Source of the DNA: Microvirga sp. ACRRW
GTDB taxonomy: Bacteria; Pseudomonadota; Alphaproteobacteria; Rhizobiales; Beijerinckiaceae
DNA: 64,000 bases
Reading direction: 5' to 3'
Assembly: GCF_022346925.1 (NCBI RefSeq)
Contig: NZ_JAKRNJ010000001.1
Span: 558,001-622,000 of the forward strand
The position numbers were made by a program, and so were the translations under genes. This document shows positions 8,404 to 23,591 of this stretch, one piece after another (position 1 is the stretch's first letter; every line of letters begins with the position of its first letter). Under the pieces are notes generated by a model. The model searched no databases. It worked only from the letters and a program-made list of their open reading frames with translations, and was not told where the DNA came from.

Positions 8404-9221
8404 GCCCTCTCGTTAGCCTCTTCTCGGGGGCCCGTCACCTCGCCCCTCTGAAGCCGACCGGCAAGTCTGCGAACTATCACCCGCGGCAGGAACTTGGACC
8501 CGAGGGTTCCGAGCCAGTTGCCGCCCCCCGGGATCACAATGGCCTTGCCGGCCTCGTAGCCCTCGACACCGATCCGCGCCACCTCTGCGGCCGTCATGAG
8601 GGTGGGCCTGAGGGTTCTGGAATATTCCACGTCGGCCGTCGCCGAGAATTCGCTCTCGGTCGAGCCCGGACAGAGAGCCGTCACCGTCACGCCCCGGGAT
8701 TTCGCTTCCTCGTGCAGGGCTTCCGACAGAGAGAGCACGTAAGCCTTGGTGGCGTAATAGACCGCCATGTAGGGCCCGGCCTGAAAGGCGGCCGTGGAAG
8801 CGACATTCAGGATGCCGCCCCGCCCCCGCTCCAGCATGCCGGGGAGCATGAGGCGGGAAAGGGCAGTAAGCGCCCTCACATTGAGGTCGATCATGGCCAT
8901 CTGCCGCTCGACAGGCAGCGTTGCGAAGTTTCCTCTCAGGCCGAAGCCGGCGTTGTTCACAAGAGTATGGACCCGAATGCCCCGGTCGCGGAGCATCTCG
9001 ACCAGATCCTGAGGAGCCTCCCTGTCCTCCAGGTCCAGGGCCATTGTTTCCACCTCGATCTTGTGAACCGACTGGATTTCCCCAGCCAGGGCCTCCAGAC
9101 GCTCATGCCGCCGGGCCACCAGGACGAGAAAATAGCCCTTTGAAGCGAGAACTCGGGCCAATTCTGCCCCGATTCCACTCGATGCCCCGGTAATCACGGC
9201 CCAGCGCGGGTCGTCTGCCAT
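8400..9221 (-). CDS. SDR family oxidoreductase
   Basis: 273 residues, classical short-chain dehydrogenase. It has the nucleotide motif TGASSGIGAELAR, the NNAGFG motif, catalytic Ser in NVASTAAFQ and YxxxK in YYATKAYVLSLSEAL, then the PG turn (CPGSTESEF). The start at 9221 has GGAG eight bases upstream; a GTG at 9227 is possible. Such proteins are often annotated DltE-like or short-chain dehydrogenases of lipid metabolism. The four-base overlap with the downstream GtrA gene suggests a joint envelope-related role (inference). Confidence 0.93.
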   Translation of the reverse strand: MADDPRWAVITGASSGIGAELARVLASKGYFLVLVARRHERLEALAGEIQSVHKIEVETMALDLEDREAPQDLVEMLRDRGIRVHTLVNNAGFGLRGNFATLPVERQMAMIDLNVRALTALSRLMLPGMLERGRGGILNVASTAAFQAGPYMAVYYATKAYVLSLSEALHEEAKSRGVTVTALCPGSTESEFSATADVEYSRTLRPTLMTAAEVARIGVEGYEAGKAIVIPGGGNWLGTLGSKFLPRVIVRRLAGRLQRGEVTGPREEANERA

Positions 9222-9416
9222 CCTCACACTCCTCAGTCCCTCTCGACTCGGCGATCATGCCCTATGGGAGACTTGCCACCAAATCATGGCTTCAGGCCTT
9301 TGAATTTGTGACAGCACCGTGTAAGAGCCTCTCTCAACCTTCAATCTGACACATCCCGGCTGCGCGAGAAGCGCCGCAATGAGCGGCCGCGCGGCTGGAC
9401 ACGCCTGGGTGGCCCT

Positions 9417-12887
<3,471 letters not shown>

Positions 12888-12994
12888 GGCATTCTGCCTC
12901 CACATTGGAACTGCGAAGCTTTTGATAAGTTTTCGCTGACATGCGAGGGCGCTGGAAACAGCGGCCTCGTACCTCTTTTTGGACGAGACAAACG

Positions 12995-13471
12995 ATGGAC
13001 AAGGTCCCTCTGACGATCAAGGGTTTTGCGGCGCTCGAGGAAGAACTCAAGCACCGTCAACAGGTTGAACGCCCCCGGATCATCCAGGCCATTGCCGAAG
13101 CGCGTGCGCTTGGCGACTTGTCGGAAAACGCCGAATACCATGCCGCCAAGGAAGCTCAGTCCCTCAACGAGGGCCGCGTCCTTGAGCTGGAAAGCCTGAT
13201 TTCCCGTGCGGAAGTCATCGATATCGCCAAGCTCTCGGGCGAACGGATCAAGTTCGGCGCGACCGTGAAGCTGGTGGACGAGGACACCGAGGAAGAGAAA
13301 ACCTACCAGATCGTAGGTGAGCCCGAGGCCGATGTCCGCTCCGGACGGGTCTCCGTCGCCTCCCCCATCGCCCGCGCCCTTATGGGCAAGACCATCGGCG
13401 ACACGGTCGAAGTCTCGACCCCCGGCGGCGGTAAATCCTACGAAGTCGTCGGCGTCCAGTTCCGGGCTTAA
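12995..13471 (+). CDS. greA: Transcription elongation factor GreA
   Basis: 158 residues, full length. The N-terminal antiparallel coiled coil carries the acidic tip in [20 protein letters not shown], which reaches the RNA polymerase active site to stimulate transcript cleavage. The C-terminal FKBP-like domain ends in [20 protein letters not shown]. The start at 12995 (MDKVPLT) fits the family; the longer frame from 12941 does not. A weak EcfG-like motif, GGAAC-N16-AGTT at 12907-12931, lies upstream but has an atypical -10. Confidence 0.97.
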   Translation: MDKVPLTIKGFAALEEELKHRQQVERPRIIQAIAEARALGDLSENAEYHAAKEAQSLNEGRVLELESLISRAEVIDIAKLSGERIKFGATVKLVDEDTEEEKTYQIVGEPEADVRSGRVSVASPIARALMGKTIGDTVEVSTPGGGKSYEVVGVQFRA

Positions 13472-13490
13472 AACGGCAAGGGGGCAGATG

Positions 13491-14009
13491 ATGAGAGATC
13501 ACACCATGCTCCCCTTGTCCCGCCGATCCTTTATCATGGGTCTCGCCTGCTCCGGCTTTGCCGGTGCGGGTTTGCTGGCGCATGCTCCAGCTTGGGCGCA
13601 AACCTTTCCTCAGGCCTTCTCTTCATTTTCCGTCGATATAAGGCCTCTCAAGGCCAAGGGCCTGGGACCTTTCGCTGATCTCGTCGGACAGGCGGCCCTC
13701 GACGAGCTTTACCGTTCCTTTGCCGATCGGATCGACCGGCGCGGCCCGCGTTTCATGCTTGTGATCACGGACATCTACATGACGCCTTTCACTGATGGTG
13801 GCTCATGGCGTGATCTTGGAGGCGGTGGCAGCGGGTCCGACGGCATGGATGGAGAAGCCTTGGCGCTCGGTCCCAAGGGCGAAATCCTCGCCCGCCATCC
13901 GCAGCATGCGGTGCTCGACGTGGCGCGGAGAAGCACCGAGCCGGACGAGCCGGGCCGCGCGGTCGCCCTCGCCCAGCATTACGTGCGCTGGCTGCGGCGC
14001 CGGCTCTGA
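13491..14009 (+). CDS. Tat-exported hypothetical protein, 172 residues
   Basis: The N-terminus has a twin-arginine signal (SRRSFIMGLACSGFAGAG, then an AWA-Q cleavage region), so the folded protein is probably exported by Tat. The mature part contains FMLVITDIYMTPFTDGGSWR and a Gly/Ser-rich turn (LGGGGSGSDGMDGEAL), then a C-terminal RAVALAQHYVRWLRRRL helix. A ribosome site AAGGGGG precedes the ATG pair at 13488/13491. No cofactor motif or known family seen. It follows greA by 19 bases and may be co-transcribed. Confidence 0.75.
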   Translation: MRDHTMLPLSRRSFIMGLACSGFAGAGLLAHAPAWAQTFPQAFSSFSVDIRPLKAKGLGPFADLVGQAALDELYRSFADRIDRRGPRFMLVITDIYMTPFTDGGSWRDLGGGGSGSDGMDGEALALGPKGEILARHPQHAVLDVARRSTEPDEPGRAVALAQHYVRWLRRRL

Positions 14010-14016
14010 TCGCGAC

Positions 14017-14523
14017 TTATTCCGCTACTTCCGCCACATCCTCGATCGGCACCAGCGGCTCGTCCTTGATCAGGTCGAGAGTCAGGGCGGTGCGGACGTT
14101 GCGGACGTTGGGCAGCGACGTGAGCTCGGAGACGAGCCCCTGGAAAGAGGCAAGATTCGGGGCTACGCATTTCAGGATGAAGTCGATATCGCCCGACAGG
14201 GTCCAGCATTCGCGGACCATGGACCAGTCCGTAACCCGCTGCTGGAACTCCTGAAGCTCCTTTTTGCCCTGAATGTCGAGCTGCACCATGGCGAAGCACA
14301 CGATCTCGAAGCCCAAGCCCTTGGGGTCGAGAATGGCGCGATAGGCCTTGATGATGCCAGCGCTCTCGAGGGCACGCACCCGGCGCAGACAGGGTGGGGC
14401 CGACAGGCCGACACGGCGGGCCAGCTCCACGTTGGTGATGCTGCCGTCGGCTTGCAGTTCTTTCAGAATGGCCCAGTCAATAGAATCGAGGCGTCCGCGC
14501 ACGGTCACTCCAGTAATGCGCAT
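14017..14523 (-). CDS. Lrp/AsnC family transcriptional regulator
   Basis: 168 residues: N-terminal helix-turn-helix (LDSIDWAILKELQADGSITN, ELARRVGLSAPPCLRRVRAL) and the C-terminal RAM ligand-binding domain (GFEIVCFAMVQLDIQG to SLPNVRNVRTALTLDLIKD). Lrp-type proteins sense amino acids and form octamers. Start at 14523 is preceded by GAAGAG on the minus strand; the frame open to 14607 is less likely. It diverges from the ELM1-trxB pair, which may be its target, though no operator was identified. Confidence 0.94.
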   Translation of the reverse strand: MRITGVTVRGRLDSIDWAILKELQADGSITNVELARRVGLSAPPCLRRVRALESAGIIKAYRAILDPKGLGFEIVCFAMVQLDIQGKKELQEFQQRVTDWSMVRECWTLSGDIDFILKCVAPNLASFQGLVSELTSLPNVRNVRTALTLDLIKDEPLVPIEDVAEVAE

Positions 14524-14667
14524 GCCCAACTCTTCGTGGCGCGGGTCATGCTGCACTTCAGTCAAAAAACTCGTCTTGGCTGAGTAGACCGTGTAAAGGG
14601 TCAGCACAAGCGGGACGGGCGATTAAGTCGCAACGAACCATATGAACTCCACAAGCTCATTGATCGA

Positions 14668-16643
<1,976 letters not shown>

Positions 16644-16756
16644 GTTTTATTAACAACTGGTTATCCCTTGGGCAGGATTCCTATTGCATCCTGCGTCCAG
16701 CTCATAAGAGATAAGGATGCCTTGCATCAGGAGAATGCAGGCAGCAGGGGAACGCC

Positions 16757-17647
16757 GTGGACTGGGATAAAATCCGGATTTTCTACACCGTTGCGGAAGC
16801 GGGCAGCTTCACCCGCGCCGGTGACGATCTGGGCCTCAGCCAATCCGCCGTCAGCCGCCAGATCAGCGCCCTTGAGCGCGAGCTGAAGGCCCCCCTCTTC
16901 CACCGCCATGCCCGCGGCTTGATCCTGACAGAGCAAGGCGACCTGCTGTTCCGCGCCGCGCGCGACATGCGCATGCGCCTGGAAACCACCAAGGCCCGCC
17001 TTGTGGAAACCAGCGAGCGCCCTTCCGGCGAGCTGAAGGTGACGACCACTGTAGGCCTCGGCTCCATCTGGCTTGCCCAGCGCATCGCCGAATTCATGGA
17101 TCTCTACCCGGAAGTGCGTGTCGAACTGATCCTTTCCAACGAGGAGCTGGATCTTGCCATGCGCGAGGCGGATGTCGCCATCCGCCTGCGCCGTCCGGCC
17201 CAGCCGGATCTGATCCAGCGCCGCCTCTTCACCGTGCATTTCCACGTCTACGCTTCGACCGACTACCTGAAGCGTTTCAACGAGCCCAAGACGCTGGAGG
17301 AGCTCGACGAGCACCGCATCGTCTCCTTCGGCGGCGACCAGCCCTCCTACCTGATGTCGGTGCATTGGCTCTCGACCGCTGGGCGTGAGGGCCGCGAACC
17401 GCGGCAGTATCACTACATCGTGAACAATATCACAGCCCTGAAAATCGCCGTTGAAACGGGAGCCGGCATCGCCGTACTGCCGGATTATGCCGCCGTGGGC
17501 AATCCGAACCTGGTCCAGATCCTGCGCGACGTCGAAATGCCCTCCCTCGACAGCTATCTGGTCTATGCTGAGGAAATGCGCTCCGTTGCCCGCGTCCAGG
17601 CCTTCCGCGACTTCCTGATCTCCAAGGCTCAGCGCTGGACCTACTAA
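16757..17647 (+). CDS. LysR family transcriptional regulator
   Basis: 296 residues. GTG start preceded by AGGGGAA. N-terminal helix-turn-helix (FYTVAEAGSFTRAGDDLGLS, QSAVSRQISALERELKAPLF) and a periplasmic-binding-protein-like effector domain (GELKVTTTVGLGSIWLAQRI onward). The type that follows trxB in alphaproteobacteria is common but its inducer is not known. A strong terminator at 17672-17700 ends the gene. Confidence 0.95.
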   Translation: MDWDKIRIFYTVAEAGSFTRAGDDLGLSQSAVSRQISALERELKAPLFHRHARGLILTEQGDLLFRAARDMRMRLETTKARLVETSERPSGELKVTTTVGLGSIWLAQRIAEFMDLYPEVRVELILSNEELDLAMREADVAIRLRRPAQPDLIQRRLFTVHFHVYASTDYLKRFNEPKTLEELDEHRIVSFGGDQPSYLMSVHWLSTAGREGREPRQYHYIVNNITALKIAVETGAGIAVLPDYAAVGNPNLVQILRDVEMPSLDSYLVYAEEMRSVARVQAFRDFLISKAQRWTY

Positions 17648-17671
17648 GTCACCGATAAGTGTTGATTCCTA

Positions 17672-17700
17672 ACTGCCACGCCCAAGCGTGGCAGTTTTAT
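17672..17700 (+). terminator. Intrinsic terminator of the LysR gene
   Basis: Ten-base-pair stem ACTGCCACGC/GCGTGGCAGT with a CCAA loop (17672-17695) and a TTTTAT tail, 24 bases after the stop. Confidence 0.9.
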
Positions 17701-17892
17701 GTCATAGCCGAACAAAAGGCATGCATGCAGCGCAGCCCTTTCATGAGGCATATTGCATTGCAAATAAGTCGAATGCAGCCGATATGGGCATTGGCTGATT
17801 TCAACGCGGCATCGCTTTTCTTCCTCCCGGCGATGTCGTGTCGGCCGTTCCCTCTGGAAGGTTTTGACGAATTTTGTCGGACCTCACTTTAT

Positions 17893-17920
17893 GCCGGGCC
17901 TTTGGCCCGGCTTTTTTCTT
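17893..17920 (+). terminator. Orphan intrinsic terminator
   Basis: Stem GCCGGGCC (17893-17900), TTT loop, GGCCCGGC (17904-17911), then TTTTTTCTTTT. It points in the plus direction only; there is no T run on the other strand for the converging acyl-CoA ligase gene. The upstream LysR transcript already has its own terminator 200 bases earlier, so this one may end a small RNA from about 17700-17890. Confidence 0.75.
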
Positions 17921-17939
17921 TTCAGTCCTGTTTTATCTG

Positions 17940-19676
17940 TCAGTCCTGCCGAGCGTGGGGCCTGACGACTTCTTCCTTGAGCACGCGGCGCAGCACCTTG
18001 CCTACATTCGTTTTCGGCAGAAGCTCTCTAAACTCAATGCGGCGCGGCACCTTGTAGCCCGTCAGGTTCTCGCGGCAGAAGGTGCGCAGCTCGTCCGCGG
18101 TGAGCGCGGGATCCTTTCGCACCACATAGGCCACGACCGCCTCGCCCGATTGGTCGTCGGGCAGTCCGATGACGGCAGCCTCCATGACGCCCGGATGCTT
18201 CACGATCACGTCCTCGACCTCGTTCGGATAGACGTTGAAGCCGGAGACAAGGATCATGTCCTTCATCCGGTCCACGATCTTCACCTGCCCGTCGGGAAGG
18301 ATCATGGCGACGTCGCCGGTGCGGAAGTAACCATCCTCCGTCATGACTTTCGCCGTCTCCGCCGGCTGCTGCCAGTAACCCGCCATCACCTGAGGGCCAT
18401 TCACGCACAATTCGCCACGCTCGCCCGGCGGCAGAATGGAGCCGTCGCTCGCGCGCACCGTCACATCGGTAGAGGGAAGCGGATAACCGATGGTGCCGGT
18501 GAATTCCGCGATGTCGAGACGGTTTGCGCAGACCACCGGCGAGGTTTCCGATAGGCCGTAACCTTCGACGATGGGCTGGCCGGAGATTTCCTTCCATTTC
18601 TTCGCGACGGCTTCCTGCGTGGCCATGCCGCCTGCAACCGCGAACACGAGCTGCGAGAAGTCGACCTCGCGGATGCCCGGCGCATGGGCGAGCGCGTTGT
18701 AGAGCGTGTTCACGCCGGACATGAGCGTGATCTTGCTCTTCTTCAGGATCTTCACGAAGCCTGGAATATCGCGCGGATTGGCGATGAGCAGCTGGCAGCC
18801 GCCGATCTTCGTCATGAAGAGCGCGCACACGGTGAGTGCAAAGATGTGATAGAGCGGCAGCGCCGTGACCATCACATGGTCTTCACGCTCGCCGAAGAAC
18901 GGTCGCATCCACGCTTCGCATTGCAGGACGTTCGCCACCACGTTGCGGTGGAGCAGCACGGCTCCTTTCGACACGCCCGTCGTGCCACCCGTATATTGCA
19001 GGAAGGCGATGTCGTCGCGCGTTACTGCGACGGGCTGCGGCTTCTTTCGTCCGCCCTCGCCCAGCACCGACTTGAACGGCACGGATTGCGGCAGGTTAAA
19101 CGGCTTAACTGCCTTCTTCACATGCCGCGACACGAGATTCACGATCGAACCCTTGAGGCCCAAGAGATCGCCAGGCGATACGACGACCACGCGATCGAGC
19201 TTGAGATCGACCGAGGCCTCTTCCACCGTCGCGCCGAAGTTCTCGAGCACGAAGAGGAAGCGCGCTCCGGAATCCTGCACCTGATAGGTCAACTCGCGGG
19301 GCGTATAGAGCGGATTGACGTTCACAACCGTTCCGCCCGCCATGAGCACGCCGAAGAGGATCGCCGGATAGGCCATCACGTTCGGCAGCATGATCGCGAC
19401 CCGGTCGCCCTTCCTCAGTCCCTGCTGCTGGAGCCATGACGCTACGGCATCGGCAGCCCGGCCAAGCTCCGCATAAGTCATGCGTTTGCCGAAACTCTCG
19501 GCGGCGGGCCGGTTTGGATAATCCGCTAACGCTTTAAGAAAAATGTCGTTGAGGGTGCCGATGCTCGCATCGTCGATGGTCTGAGGCACCTTCGCCGGAT
19601 AGGACTTGAGCCAAGGCCTGTCCGAAGGGGTTCCAGCCGGGCCCGTGATCGAGGCCGGTTGCGTCGTGGCGTTCAT
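17940..19676 (-). CDS. fadD: Long-chain fatty acid-CoA ligase (AMP-dependent synthetase)
   Basis: 578 residues, ANL superfamily. P-loop-like AMP motif LQYTGGTTGVSKGAVLLHRN, core motif EGYGLSETSPV, hinge and lysine regions YFRTGDVAMILPDGQVKIVD and the C-terminal TNVGKVLRR lysine that completes adenylation. Activates fatty acids to acyl-CoA with ATP for beta-oxidation or lipid synthesis. Start at 19676 sits behind GGGAGGA; the open frame beyond it is not coding. No other fad gene is adjacent. Confidence 0.95.
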   Translation of the reverse strand: MNATTQPASITGPAGTPSDRPWLKSYPAKVPQTIDDASIGTLNDIFLKALADYPNRPAAESFGKRMTYAELGRAADAVASWLQQQGLRKGDRVAIMLPNVMAYPAILFGVLMAGGTVVNVNPLYTPRELTYQVQDSGARFLFVLENFGATVEEASVDLKLDRVVVVSPGDLLGLKGSIVNLVSRHVKKAVKPFNLPQSVPFKSVLGEGGRKKPQPVAVTRDDIAFLQYTGGTTGVSKGAVLLHRNVVANVLQCEAWMRPFFGEREDHVMVTALPLYHIFALTVCALFMTKIGGCQLLIANPRDIPGFVKILKKSKITLMSGVNTLYNALAHAPGIREVDFSQLVFAVAGGMATQEAVAKKWKEISGQPIVEGYGLSETSPVVCANRLDIAEFTGTIGYPLPSTDVTVRASDGSILPPGERGELCVNGPQVMAGYWQQPAETAKVMTEDGYFRTGDVAMILPDGQVKIVDRMKDMILVSGFNVYPNEVEDVIVKHPGVMEAAVIGLPDDQSGEAVVAYVVRKDPALTADELRTFCRENLTGYKVPRRIEFRELLPKTNVGKVLRRVLKEEVVRPHARQD

Positions 19677-19760
19677 TTTTCCTCCCGCTTCAAGGCGAGT
19701 TCTTTCAGAGGAGATGGCGTCTCCGGTGAAGGTTAGATTGGCGCGGAAGGAGGGATTTGT

Positions 19761-19798
19761 CGATGGGCGCCCTCTTTGAGAGGAGGAAACGCCCATCG
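19761..19798. other. Long hairpin between EF-G-like and acyl-CoA ligase genes
   Basis: CGATGGGCG (19761-19769) is the exact inverse of CGCCCATCG (19790-19798) and a second short stem CCTCT/AGAGG lies inside. It starts eight bases beyond the EF-G-like stop. No T run follows, so it could be a Rho-associated or mRNA-end stabilising hairpin or an operator for the ligase gene. Confidence 0.5.
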
Positions 19799-19806
19799 AT
19801 GAGGTG

Positions 19807-21846
19807 TCAGTGAGCCTTCTGCACGATCATATCGGCGGTTTTTCCGCTCAGCTCGGCCATATGGTCGAAGCGGGTCGAGAAGGTGCCGACACCGGCTGTG
19901 ACCGAGCGCAGCTCAATGATCAGGTCCCCAATCTCCGATTCCGGAATGGTGGCGCTCAACACCTCCCATCCCGCCCATCCCGGCCGCCCGTCATAGCCGA
20001 GGATCTGCCCGCGTCTTGCGGTCACGAGGCCTGTGGCCTTGGACAGGGCCTCTGTGGGTATGGTGATCTCGACCGAGAGAATAGGCTCCAGCAGCACCGG
20101 CTTGGCTTTCGGAAGAGCCTCCGCCAAGGCGAGCTTCGCCGCTGCCTGGAAGGCCGCATCGGAGGAATCCACCGTGTGGTATGACCCGTCTGTGAGGCTC
20201 ACGGCCAGATCGACCACGGGGAAACCCAACGGCCCGTTCTTCAGCGCATCCCGCACACCGGTTTCTACGGACGGAATGTATTGGCGTGGCACGACGCCAC
20301 CGGTGATGCGATCCTCGAAGGCAAAGCCCTCTCCGCGCGGCAGCGGCTTGATCTCGATCATCACGTCGCCGTACTGGCCGTGACCGCCGGTCTGCTTGCG
20401 ATGACGGCCGCGAGCGGACGCATGCAGGCGGATCGTTTCGCAATAGGCCACACGCGGCTTGGAAATGTCGACGCCGACCTGGAAGCGGGAGGCGAGTTTT
20501 TCCACCGTGACACGCAAGTGCATCTCGCCCTGTCCGAGCAAACGGATCTCGCCCATCTCGGGCCGCGTCTCCACCACGAGAGACGGATCTTCCTCGGTGA
20601 TCTTCGTGAGTGCGCTCGAGAGGCGCACGTCGTCCTTGCGATCCTTGACCTTGAGCGCTACCGCATAGACGGGCTCAGGCGGCGCGGAGGAGACGATGGT
20701 GTCCGGGCGCATCTTGCCGGATGCGAAACTGTCACCCGTCGCGATGCCTTCGAGACGACCGAAGCCGACTGCATCGCCCGCATTGGCCTCATTGCGGCGC
20801 GTCGTATTGCTGCCAACCATCGTAAGCAGAGAACCGATCCGGCTTTCCGCACCCTGGGAGCCCAATGCAGTGTCGCCTTCATGGAATGTGCCGCGCATCA
20901 CGCGCGCGACGGAGAGCTTACCGCCCTGCCCCATGTGAAGGGTTTTCATCACATGCGCGAGAGGCGCGCCTTCTTCCGGGATCCCAAGTCTGGCGCGGGT
21001 TTCATTGAGCGTCGGCGCTTCATGGCGTAGCGCTTTCAGAAGTCGCGTGACGCCGTTGCCGCGCTCGGCGGAGCCGATGAGGGCAGGCACCACATGCCGC
21101 TCACGCAGTTCTTTGGAGAGATCGTCGAAGATGCGGTCGCGCGGAGGCTCGATCTCGGAGATCAGCTCCTCCATCAGTTCGTCATCGTAATCGGCGAGCT
21201 TTTCGAGCATGGCGAAACGCGCCTCGCGCTCGCGCAAACCTTCGCCATCGGGCATCTCGACGACTTCGCTAGGCGCATGCTCGCGATAGATGAAAGCGCG
21301 CTCCAGGGCTAGATCGATGAAGCCGACCGCGATGCCGTCCTTCCACAATGGGATCTGGCGCAGCAACAAGGGCGTGCGCGATGCCTGCTGCAGAAGGCTC
21401 AATGTTTCGCGGACACGCTGCGTGGCCGTGTCGATCTTGTTGATGAAGAGGAAGCGCGGAATGTCCGCCTCTTCAAGCTCCCGCAGAATGATTTCAAGTG
21501 CCGGAATTTTACGTTCGTCGGATTCGCATACGACGATCGCCGCGTCACAGACCGGCGTGATGTTGCGCATCTCGTGCAGGAATTCCGTGGATCCTGGGCA
21601 ATCGACGAAGGTCATCGTCTCGCCTAGAAACTCGACGGTGGCCACATTGGGCTCGATGCTCATGCCGTGAGCGCGCGCCTCGGCGCTCGCATCGCCGACG
21701 CTGTCGCCATTGACCACGCGGCCTGCGCGCGAGATCGCGCCGGTGCGTTCCAGGATCGCTTCCAGGAGAGTGGTCTTGCCGCTCTGGAATGGGCCAACGA
21801 TGGCAATGCATCGCGGGCCCGCGGGTCCTCTGCCGTTGGGTGCCAT
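19807..21846 (-). CDS. Elongation factor G-like translational GTPase
   Basis: 679 residues. P-loop GPFQSGKTTLLEAIL, NKID specificity motif (FLFINKIDTATQR), domain II (LSVARVMRGTFHEGDTAL) and EF-G domains III-V ending with GWEVLSATIPESEIGDLIIE. It is the fusA-like paralogue rather than the housekeeping EF-G: no rpsL-rpsG-tuf neighbours. Switch II reads DCPGSTEF where canonical EF-G and EF-Tu have DTPGHVDF, so the histidine that positions the hydrolytic water is replaced by Ser. Its ribosomal role is therefore uncertain; it might hydrolyse GTP slowly or act as a regulator. Confidence 0.9.
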   Translation of the reverse strand: MAPNGRGPAGPRCIAIVGPFQSGKTTLLEAILERTGAISRAGRVVNGDSVGDASAEARAHGMSIEPNVATVEFLGETMTFVDCPGSTEFLHEMRNITPVCDAAIVVCESDERKIPALEIILRELEEADIPRFLFINKIDTATQRVRETLSLLQQASRTPLLLRQIPLWKDGIAVGFIDLALERAFIYREHAPSEVVEMPDGEGLREREARFAMLEKLADYDDELMEELISEIEPPRDRIFDDLSKELRERHVVPALIGSAERGNGVTRLLKALRHEAPTLNETRARLGIPEEGAPLAHVMKTLHMGQGGKLSVARVMRGTFHEGDTALGSQGAESRIGSLLTMVGSNTTRRNEANAGDAVGFGRLEGIATGDSFASGKMRPDTIVSSAPPEPVYAVALKVKDRKDDVRLSSALTKITEEDPSLVVETRPEMGEIRLLGQGEMHLRVTVEKLASRFQVGVDISKPRVAYCETIRLHASARGRHRKQTGGHGQYGDVMIEIKPLPRGEGFAFEDRITGGVVPRQYIPSVETGVRDALKNGPLGFPVVDLAVSLTDGSYHTVDSSDAAFQAAAKLALAEALPKAKPVLLEPILSVEITIPTEALSKATGLVTARRGQILGYDGRPGWAGWEVLSATIPESEIGDLIIELRSVTAGVGTFSTRFDHMAELSGKTADMIVQKAH

Positions 21847-21971
21847 GAAAGTCTCCTCCCTGCCCCCGTCAGCGCGCTCTTCACGGCCGCTTTAATGGAT
21901 GCTCTGCTTGTCGGGAGAAGTTGGCAAGGGACATTTTGCGCACAGAGAACGGCCAAGCTTGAACTTGGCCG

Positions 21972-22267
21972 CTATCTCAGATGGGCGGGAGTAGCGTCCT
22001 GATGCTCGCCGCGGCGCACGGTCTTCATGGCGAAGATCGTCACCGGCCCTGCGCGAAGGAGGTTCATGGAGGAGACGATCATCTCCGCCAGGCGCTCAGG
22101 GCTGACGCTGTCGCCCTCGATGTCGAGGATGAAGTCTTTTGCCTCGACATAGCCGCCATTGGTGAAGTCGACGCGAAAATCCGACTTCACCCGATAGACG
22201 GATTGCTGATTGACCCGATAGGGCTCTGCCTCGGGATCCGGATGGAATGTCCGAGGCAGATTACTCA

Positions 22268-22268
<1 letters not shown>
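21972..22268 (-). CDS. Hypothetical protein, 98 residues
   Basis: Its ATG overlaps the aminotransferase stop by one base (TGATG), so it is coupled to that gene. Sequence: N-terminal polar part, then SVYRVKSDFRVDFTNGGYVE (beta-strand rich) and SVSPERLAEMIVSSMNLLRAGPVTI (helix and strand). No signal peptide or membrane segment. The same small gene beside this aminotransferase is common in rhizobia in my recollection, but I know no assigned function. Confidence 0.75.
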
Positions 22269-23491
<1,223 letters not shown>

Positions 23492-23591
23492 TTAGGAAGG
23501 GAATGTGACGGGGGCGGACCCTAATCCGCTCAAGCTGTCCAAGCAAGCAAAACAGCCCTGCTCGACAGGCTTTTTCAGGAGACGCCATTTC

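Noticed and set aside
12907-12931. GGAAC-N16-AGTT before greA
   Set aside because: The -10 element is atypical and greA is normally a housekeeping gene; too weak to call.
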